DNA of 64,000 bases, from positions 1 through 64,000 of the forward strand of contig JAHWIK010000032.1 in NCBI GenBank assembly GCA_019322485.1. Direction: 5' to 3'. A program made the translations under genes and the position numbers. The stretch is from Candidatus Woesearchaeota archaeon (GTDB lineage: Archaea > Nanobdellota > Nanobdellia > Woesearchaeales > JAHWIC01). Below the pieces are notes generated by a model that was not told the origin of the DNA, did no database searches, and saw nothing but the letters and a program-made list of their open reading frames with translations. Below are positions 58,057-64,000 of the stretch, in pieces. The stretch's first letter is position 1. Every line of letters starts with the position of its first letter.

Positions 58057-58142
58057 TTTATAGTCAGAACTAAATGGGCATTTATAATGTTTTAGTTATA
58101 ATAATAACAAAATTTTTAAACATAAGCACTATCTGAGGCAGT

Positions 58143-59567
58143 ATGGAAACAGACTATCAAAAAATAGGTTTCAAGGCTGGTTTGGAGATACACCAGCAGC
58201 TGGAAGGAAAGAAATTATTCTGTGATTGTCCTACTCTTAACAGCAAGAAAGAGGCGGATATAAAGGTTGAACGTCGTTTAAGGGCTGTTGCAGGCGAGAC
58301 CGGCGAGGTAGATGTTGCTGCAAGGCATGAGATGGCTAAAGGAAAGAAGTTTATCTATGAAAGTAATTCTGAGGATACCTGTTTGGTTGAGTATGATGAA
58401 GAGCCTCCCAAACCAATAAACCAGGGTGCCTTGAATGCAGCATTAGAGATTTCCTTATTATTAAACGCTAAAGTTGTTGATGAAGTTCAGGTGATGAGAA
58501 AAACTGTTGTTGACGGCTCTAACACATCTGGTTTTCAAAGAACTGCTTTAGTTGCAACTGATGGTTTTATTGAAACCTCAAAAGGCAAAGTCAGGGTACC
58601 AATTATCTGTCTAGAAGAGGAAGCTGCACAAAGGATAGAAGACAAAAAGGAGTATACTAAGTTCAGACTTGATAGGTTAGGCATTCCATTGATAGAGATA
58701 GGAACTGACGTTGATATTGTTGATGCAGAGCATGCAAAGGAAACAGCATCAATACTTGGGATGATTCTGAGAAGCACAGGCAAGGTTAAAAGAGGTTTAG
58801 GAACAATAAGGCAGGATGTAAATGTTTCTATTAAGGATGGTGCTAGAACAGAGATAAAAGGCTTCCAGGACTTAAAGAGCATGCCAAAGGTTATTGAGAA
58901 GGAGATAGCAAGACAGGAAAGGCTAATCAAGGAAGGCAAGAAAATAAAGCAGGAGGTAAGGAAAGCAGAGCCTGATTTCTCAACAAGCTTCCTAAGGCCA
59001 ATGCCTGGTGCAGCACGAATGTACCCTGAAACAGATGTTACACCAGTTATAATAACAAAAAAGAGGCTTGATAAGATTGAACTGCCTGAATTGATTGAGG
59101 ATAAGATAAAGAAGATAGAGAAGCAATTCAAGTTAAGTACTCCTTTAGCAGAGCAGATTGTAAAACAGAATATTGATTTTGAACATTATTCAAACAAATT
59201 CAAGAACATTGATGCAGGCTTTATTGCCAACACCTTAATCAACACACCAAAAGAGATAAAGAAGAGGTATAATGTTGAGGTTGATGTTGTTAAGTTTATT
59301 GACGGCATTTTTGAGAGATTAAATAAAGGTGAGATAACCAAGGATGCTGTTATTGATATTCTTGTTGACTTAGGCAAAGGCAAGGAGGTTGATTATTCCA
59401 GGTTTAAGGGCGCATCAGCTGATGATGTTGAAAAAGAGATAGAGAAAATAGTAAAAGCAAAGCCAGGCTTAAGCATTGGCGCATATATGGGCCTTGTCAT
59501 GGCTAAGTTTAAAGGCAAGATAGATGGCAAGAAAGCAATGGAAATTCTGAAGAAATATGTGAAGTAG
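58143..59567 (+). CDS. gatE: Glutamyl-tRNA(Gln) amidotransferase subunit E, short form
   Basis: 474 residues. The cradle domain (GFKAGLEIHQQLEGKKLFCDC, RRLRAVAGE, VDGSNTSGFQRTALVATDG, LGTIRQDVNVSI) is clear, and Glu/Asp residues that bind Mg and Cys of the zinc site are present. After GARTEIKGFQDLKSMPKVIE the sequence runs straight into RPMPGAARMYPETDVTPV, so the AspRS-like GAD insertion of about 120-140 residues present in known GatE (about 620 residues) is missing; total length is that of GatB. The C-terminal helical and YqeY-like tail (SIGAYMGLVMAKFKGKIDGK) is kept. Pairing with gatD supports GatE, not GatB. Confidence 0.92.
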   Translation: METDYQKIGFKAGLEIHQQLEGKKLFCDCPTLNSKKEADIKVERRLRAVAGETGEVDVAARHEMAKGKKFIYESNSEDTCLVEYDEEPPKPINQGALNAALEISLLLNAKVVDEVQVMRKTVVDGSNTSGFQRTALVATDGFIETSKGKVRVPIICLEEEAAQRIEDKKEYTKFRLDRLGIPLIEIGTDVDIVDAEHAKETASILGMILRSTGKVKRGLGTIRQDVNVSIKDGARTEIKGFQDLKSMPKVIEKEIARQERLIKEGKKIKQEVRKAEPDFSTSFLRPMPGAARMYPETDVTPVIITKKRLDKIELPELIEDKIKKIEKQFKLSTPLAEQIVKQNIDFEHYSNKFKNIDAGFIANTLINTPKEIKKRYNVEVDVVKFIDGIFERLNKGEITKDAVIDILVDLGKGKEVDYSRFKGASADDVEKEIEKIVKAKPGLSIGAYMGLVMAKFKGKIDGKKAMEILKKYVK

Positions 59568-59647
59568 ATTTTCTCTATATTCTGACAATAAAACTTATAA
59601 ACACTCCATTTTTCTCTCTAAAAAAACAGGTATGGAGGGTGTTAGAT

Positions 59648-62248
59648 ATGACAAAAAAATTAGTTTATTCTTTTGATGAAGGAAAAGGGGTAGGTAAATC
59701 TATCTTAGGTGGAAAAGGTTCGAATATGGCAGACATGGTTGCCTTAGGCCTGCCAATACCGCCTGGGTTTACAATCACAACAGAGGCTTGTGAGGCATAT
59801 TATGAAAATGATAAACAATATCCCAAGGAGGTTCTTGACCAGATTGCCCATAAACTAGAAGAGCTTGAAAAAAAGATGGGCAAGAAGCTTGGGGATGCAG
59901 ATGACCCTCTGCTTGTATCAGTAAGGTCAGGCGCAGCTGTATCTATGCCAGGCATGATGGATACTGTTCTTAATCTTGGTTTAAATGACAAGTCTGTACA
60001 GGGATTAATAGCAAAAACAAAGAACGAAAGATTTGCAATGGACTCATACAGAAGGTTCATCCAGATGTTTGGGGACGTTGTGATGGGTGTTGAGCACCAT
60101 AAGTTCGAACAGGCCCTGCAAAAGGCAAAGGACACAAAGGGGGTCAAATACGACACAGACCTTGATGCACATGACCTTAAGAATCTTGTCGGAGAGTACA
60201 AGAGGGTAATAAAAGAGTCAAAGGGAGAGGAATTCCCTCAAGACCCAAAGAAGCAGCTGCAAAAAGCAGTTGATGCCGTATTCGGCTCATGGAACAATGA
60301 CCGTGCAATCACCTACAGAAGGATAAATGATATCAAAGGGCTGCTTGGAACTGCTGTTAATGTCCAGACTATGGTGTTCGGAAATATGGGAGATACATCT
60401 GGAACAGGAGTTTCATTTACAAGAAATCCATCAACAGGGGAAAAAGGGCTTTATGGAGAATTCCTGATGAATGCCCAGGGTGAGGATGTTGTTGCAGGAA
60501 TAAGAACGCCCCAGCCAATTGTGGAGCTCAAGAAAGTAATGCCAGACTGCTATGAAGAATACATAAAGATTTCAGAAAAACTTGAGAAGCATTACAAGGA
60601 TATGCAGGATATGGAGTTTACAATACAGGAAGGAAAATTATTCGTATTGCAGACGAGAACAGGAAAAAGAACAGGGGCAGCTGCAGTAAGAATTGCAGTT
60701 GAGATGGTCAATGAAGGGTTAATCACAAAAGACGGTGCAATTCTAAGGGTTGACCCAAATAAGCTTGATGAATTGCTTCATCCACAGCTAGACCCTGTTG
60801 CAAAACAGGAAAACAAGGTTATTGCCAAAGGCTTGCCTGCTTCGCCAGGAGCAGCTGTAGGAGAGGCTGTTTTTACTGCAGAAAAAGCCTATGCCCTGGC
60901 AGAAGAGGGGCACCGTGTTATTCTTGTCAGAACAGAGACAAGCCCGGAAGATATTGAAGGCATGAATGCTGCAAAAGGCATCTTAACAGCTCGTGGCGGG
61001 ATGACATCACATGCAGCAGTTGTAGCAAGAGGAATGGGCAAATGCTGCGTTGCTGGCTGCGGTGATATCACAGTTGATGAAAAGGCAGGCCAATTCAAGG
61101 TTGGCGACCTGGTTATAAAAGAAGGAGAGAAGATGACCCTGGACGGCTCAACAGGAGAGGTTTACAACGGAGAGATTCCGGTAGTTGATCCTGAGCTGTC
61201 TGGAAACTTTGCAAAACTAATGGAGTGGGCTGATGAGGTCAGAAAATTAGGTGTAAGAACTAATGCTGACAGCCCAAAAGATGCAGAGGTAGCTGTTAAG
61301 TTTGGTGCAGAAGGCATCGGGCTTTGCAGAACAGAGCATATGTTCTTTGAAGGCGAGAGGATCAAGGCTATGAGAGAGATGATTCTTGCAGACGGCATTA
61401 AAGGACGTAAAAAAGCACTTGCAAAGCTGCTTCCATTCCAGAAAGCTGATTTTGTGGGATTGTTCAAGGCAATGGGAAAAAGGCCTGTTACAATAAGGCT
61501 TCTAGACCCTCCACTGCACGAGTTCCTGCCAAGAGAGGATAAAGAGGTTGGAGAGCTGTCAAATGAGATGGGCATTTCAGCAGAGAAGCTAAAAGAGAAG
61601 ATTGAAGAGCTGCATGAATTCAATCCTATGCTTGGGCACAGGGGATGCAGGCTTGGTATTGCTTATCCTGAAATAACAGAGATGCAGGCTCGAGCTATAT
61701 TTGAGGCTGCAATTGAGACAGGAGCAGAGCCAGAGGTAATGATTCCATTAGTAGGGGATGTTGAAGAGTTCAAGCACCAGAAAGGGGTTGTGGATAAGGT
61801 AGCAGAAGAGGTCATGAAGGACAAACCATACAAGGTTGGAACCATGATTGAGGTTCCTCGTGGCGCAATAACTGCTGATAAAGTAGCTGAGGAAGCTGAG
61901 TTCTTTTCATTTGGGACAAATGACCTGACACAGATGACCTGCGGGTTTAGCAGAGATGATGCAGGCAGATTCCTAAAGCAGTATGTTGAGATTGGAATTT
62001 ACGAGAAAGACCCTTTCCAGGTTCTTGACCAGGAAGGTGTTGGCCAGGTAGTTAAGCTTGCAGTTGAAAAGGGAAAGAAAACAAGGCCTGATATTAAATT
62101 AGGCATCTGCGGGGAGCATGGCGGCGAGCCTTCAAGCGTAGAATTCTGCCATAGGATTGGCTTGACTTATGTAAGCTGCTCACCATACAGGGTTCCAATT
62201 GCTCGTTTGGCTGCTGCACAGGCTGCAGTTAAAGAGAAGAAGGATTAA
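59648..62248 (+). CDS. ppdK: Pyruvate, phosphate dikinase
   Basis: 866 residues from the ATG at 59648, with ggagggtg 10 bases upstream; an ATG nine bases earlier is less well placed. N-terminal ATP-grasp domain (VYSFDEGKGVGKSILGGKGSN...), phosphohistidine domain with catalytic His455 in GGMTSHAAVVARG, and C-terminal PEP/pyruvate TIM barrel with LGHRGCRLGIAYPEI and the acid/base Cys in GICGEHGG. Converts pyruvate, ATP and phosphate reversibly to PEP, AMP and pyrophosphate. Its stop overlaps the convergent gene at 62245 by 4 bases. Confidence 0.97.
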   Translation: MTKKLVYSFDEGKGVGKSILGGKGSNMADMVALGLPIPPGFTITTEACEAYYENDKQYPKEVLDQIAHKLEELEKKMGKKLGDADDPLLVSVRSGAAVSMPGMMDTVLNLGLNDKSVQGLIAKTKNERFAMDSYRRFIQMFGDVVMGVEHHKFEQALQKAKDTKGVKYDTDLDAHDLKNLVGEYKRVIKESKGEEFPQDPKKQLQKAVDAVFGSWNNDRAITYRRINDIKGLLGTAVNVQTMVFGNMGDTSGTGVSFTRNPSTGEKGLYGEFLMNAQGEDVVAGIRTPQPIVELKKVMPDCYEEYIKISEKLEKHYKDMQDMEFTIQEGKLFVLQTRTGKRTGAAAVRIAVEMVNEGLITKDGAILRVDPNKLDELLHPQLDPVAKQENKVIAKGLPASPGAAVGEAVFTAEKAYALAEEGHRVILVRTETSPEDIEGMNAAKGILTARGGMTSHAAVVARGMGKCCVAGCGDITVDEKAGQFKVGDLVIKEGEKMTLDGSTGEVYNGEIPVVDPELSGNFAKLMEWADEVRKLGVRTNADSPKDAEVAVKFGAEGIGLCRTEHMFFEGERIKAMREMILADGIKGRKKALAKLLPFQKADFVGLFKAMGKRPVTIRLLDPPLHEFLPREDKEVGELSNEMGISAEKLKEKIEELHEFNPMLGHRGCRLGIAYPEITEMQARAIFEAAIETGAEPEVMIPLVGDVEEFKHQKGVVDKVAEEVMKDKPYKVGTMIEVPRGAITADKVAEEAEFFSFGTNDLTQMTCGFSRDDAGRFLKQYVEIGIYEKDPFQVLDQEGVGQVVKLAVEKGKKTRPDIKLGICGEHGGEPSSVEFCHRIGLTYVSCSPYRVPIARLAAAQAAVKEKKD

Positions 62249-63003
62249 ACATATTTTTTTATGGTTTTTATATTTCTTTTATCTATGCCCCCTAGACGAT
62301 AGATTGTTACTTCTTTTATTCCCATTGATTTTGCTGCTTTTAGGTCTCTCTCAAGCTGTTCTGGAGCCATTACAGGCTCGTTTCCAGCTATTCCTGCGGC
62401 TGTCAGGCCTATGCCCAGCTGGAAATTTTTGTACTGTCTCTTAAAAGACTGGACGCACGGCTTGATGGGAGCATTTTTCATGAGGCTTGAATAAGCCATA
62501 AGGATTTTTTCGTGTTTGAAATCGCTCTGGTTGAATTTTACTGCAAGAAAACCAAATAATTTGTTCATTAAATTATTCTTTGTGGGGTATTCTGCTGTAA
62601 CAATCTTTATATTATGCTTATGTGCATTCTCCAGGAAGTTCATTATTAATTTCTTATTTTTAAGGATGTTCTTTAATTGATTTATAATCAATGATTTTTT
62701 CAAGGTGGGCAGTTCAGCATCCCACAGGACTATTAATGGGCTCTTATTCTTTTCCAGCTCATGCAGGGCTCTTTTTATCCCAGCTGTATCAGAGAGAGCA
62801 GAAAACCAATAGCCTTCTTCTTCATGCAGAACAGGCCAATAGCAGACCTCCTGCGCATACATATATTTAGAGCAGTCTTTTTTGATTCGCTCAAATTCCT
62901 TCATGCTCTTAGCTGCTGCATATATCTTTGTTGGAAAGTCAACTAGCTTAAGCCTGCTAAGGTTTACCTTTGTCGGGAATTCCTCAAAAAAGTTTATTTT
63001 CAT
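62245..63003 (-). CDS. Protein of unknown function, 252 residues
   Basis: Soluble, alternating strand-helix pattern suggestive of a TIM barrel: PTKIYAAAKSMKEFERIKKD, APVLHEEEGYWFSAL-like region, SPLIVLWDAELPTLKKSLI, IKIVTAEYPTKNNLMN, and C-terminal GIGLTAAGIAGNEPVMAPEQ with SMGIKEVTIYRLGGIDKRN. The late acidic-Gly pattern resembles sugar-phosphate isomerase/epimerase or glycosidase barrels, but I cannot name it. It is divergent from the glycosyltransferase gene at 63099; a shared promoter region lies at 63004-63098. Confidence 0.65.
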   Translation of the reverse strand: MKINFFEEFPTKVNLSRLKLVDFPTKIYAAAKSMKEFERIKKDCSKYMYAQEVCYWPVLHEEEGYWFSALSDTAGIKRALHELEKNKSPLIVLWDAELPTLKKSLIINQLKNILKNKKLIMNFLENAHKHNIKIVTAEYPTKNNLMNKLFGFLAVKFNQSDFKHEKILMAYSSLMKNAPIKPCVQSFKRQYKNFQLGIGLTAAGIAGNEPVMAPEQLERDLKAAKSMGIKEVTIYRLGGIDKRNIKTIKKYV

Positions 63004-63098
63004 AGTAATCTAGTCTAAATAGTACTTATTTATAAATTTCTCGGTAATTGAGGCTAAAATAGATAACTTTTTATTTCATCCTAAAATAACGTCCATAT

Positions 63099-64000
63099 AT
63101 GAACATTGCAATATTTACAGACACCTTTTTGCCAAATATTAATGGAATAGTAACACTGGTGATTGATTCTGCCAAAGGTCTTGCTGAGAGGGGCCATAAG
63201 GTGCTTATTATTGCCCCAAGGGCAAAGAAGGGCTACTCTGTCGATATGGGGAAGAATATATCTGTAAGATTTATCAGCTCTGTTAAGGCTTATTTCTATG
63301 AGGGGTTTAGATTCACGTTTCCAAGCACACTTAAGCTGATAAGGCTCCTTAAAGAGTTCAAGGCTGATGTAATACACCTGCACACCCAGTTTACACTTGG
63401 GGTGGAGGCACTGGTGTGCGCAAAGATTATGCATAAGCCTTTGGTAGGTACGTTCAATACATTCATAGCAGAACCAGGATATCTAAAGCATATGAAGTTA
63501 GATAAGATAAAGCCGGTTCAGAAGATTGCATGGATATATTCCAACTTTTTCTATAACCGGTGCAACATAGTGATAAGCCCTTCAAAAGCCACTAAGAGTG
63601 TTCTTAAGAAAGAAGGCGTGAAAAAGAAAATCAAGGTTATCCCTTATGCTCTGGACCTGTCAAAGTTCAGGAGATTCAGCAGGAGAGAGATAGAGAGTGC
63701 TAAGAAGAATTATGGGATTAATGATAAAACCGTGCTGTTTGTCGGGCGTATCTCTCATGAAAAAAGCGTGGACACGCTGATTGAAGCCATGAAGCTTGTT
63801 GCTAAGGATGTGCCAGACTCAAAGCTGTTGATTATAGGCGGGGGGCCTCTGCTTTCCAGACTAAAAAAGCAGTATAGCGCAAAAAATATCAGGTTTACCG
63901 GAATGATAAAGAACAGCAAGCTTGTTGATTCTGCAATAATCCCGTCCTGCTCTGTCTTTGCAACAATGAGCAAGACAGACAACCAGCCATTGGCTATTCT
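63099..64000 (+). CDS. GT4 family glycosyltransferase, 3' truncated by window end
   Basis: 300 codons visible, open at the right edge. GT-B fold: MNIAIFTDTFLPNINGIVTL start, DVIHLHTQFTLGVEAL, GTFNTFIAEPGYL, the nucleotide-sugar half beginning VLFVGRISHEKSVDTLIEAM, and KLLIIGGGPLLSRLKK. The sequence is of the type that makes glucosyl- or mannosyl-diacylglycerol-like lipids or other glycoconjugates; the EX7E motif would fall just at the end (MSKTDNQPLAIL). Start ATG has a weak tcc region before it; probable leaderless message from the ctttttattt-type box about 25-30 nt upstream. Confidence 0.9.
   Translation, partial: MNIAIFTDTFLPNINGIVTLVIDSAKGLAERGHKVLIIAPRAKKGYSVDMGKNISVRFISSVKAYFYEGFRFTFPSTLKLIRLLKEFKADVIHLHTQFTLGVEALVCAKIMHKPLVGTFNTFIAEPGYLKHMKLDKIKPVQKIAWIYSNFFYNRCNIVISPSKATKSVLKKEGVKKKIKVIPYALDLSKFRRFSRREIESAKKNYGINDKTVLFVGRISHEKSVDTLIEAMKLVAKDVPDSKLLIIGGGPLLSRLKKQYSAKNIRFTGMIKNSKLVDSAIIPSCSVFATMSKTDNQPLAI

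Noticed and set aside
58143..59567. Calling the amidotransferase subunit GatB because of its length
   Set aside because: The presence of gatD, the absence of gatA/gatC nearby and the GARTEIKG/RPMPGAARMYPETD wording of archaeal GatE favour GatE with a lost insertion.

Overview
The window looks like a chromosomal segment of a small-genome archaeon, most likely a DPANN lineage of the Woesearchaeota/Pacearchaeota type. Seen directly: TATA-type promoters, GAGGTG-type ribosome binding sites, many ATGA stop/start overlaps, and archaeal versions of information-processing genes (Kae1, LonB, ribosomal protein L35Ae, Orc1/Cdc6, CDC48, GatD/GatE, deoxyhypusine synthase, archaeal phosphopantothenate synthetase, class III signal-peptide pilins). 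The lineage assignment is inference; I could not run a phylogeny.

Layout. 1-0.45 kb: 3' end of 23S rRNA. 0.5-4 kb: kae1, a 28-residue Lys-rich ORF, and a lonB gene overlapped by a previously missed TFIIB-type zinc-ribbon gene. 4-9.6 kb: mixed membrane and accessory genes, including decayed fragments resembling both ends of a DUF112/TctA-like permease, a degenerate protein kinase and L35Ae. 9.6-10.8 kb: an initiator tRNA with an internal insertion, a strong promoter feeding a long-hairpin RNA, a free-standing LAGLIDADG endonuclease and tRNA-Ser. 10.9-16.3 kb: transglutaminase-like surface protein, PIN-ATPase-KH protein and two unrecognised genes. 16.4-30.1 kb: an archaeal type IV pilus-like locus (two KaiC-family ATPases plus a P-loop-less relative, secretion ATPase, two separate TadC/ArlJ-type membrane genes, five pilin-like or membrane-anchored proteins including a von Willebrand A protein, then two nearly identical major pilins behind a strong promoter). 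30-41 kb: serS, orc1/cdc6, acylphosphatase, a SemiSWEET-like protein, a second hairpin RNA behind the same promoter as at 9.9 kb, tiny ORFs, a YrdC protein, radical SAM and TatD. 41.4-46.5 kb: a tightly overlapping operon speD-dys-panB-panD-coaBC-pantoate kinase-PPS, joining hypusine formation and CoA precursor synthesis. 46.5-64 kb: a large Cys-rich surface protein, cdc48, TspO, gatD and gatE, GTP-type PEP carboxykinase, pyruvate phosphate dikinase, and the start of a glycosyltransferase running off the end.

Beyond the genes, the strongest unexplained signals are: (1) a dispersed repeat of about 120-135 bp built of three hairpins with AAATCTGA/TCAGATTT ends, five copies, mostly directly after stop codons; in the fifth copy one hairpin has an entire 97-codon gene in its loop, bounded by an 18-bp perfect inverted repeat; (2) a 36-bp promoter block repeated with one mismatch at 9.9 and 36.2 kb, each time driving a long-stem hairpin RNA, one of which displays the anti-Shine-Dalgarno sequence CACCTCCT in its loop; (3) families of perfect short hairpins with 2-3 nt loops that recur at separate loci; and (4) a GatE that seems to lack its AspRS-like (GAD) insertion domain.
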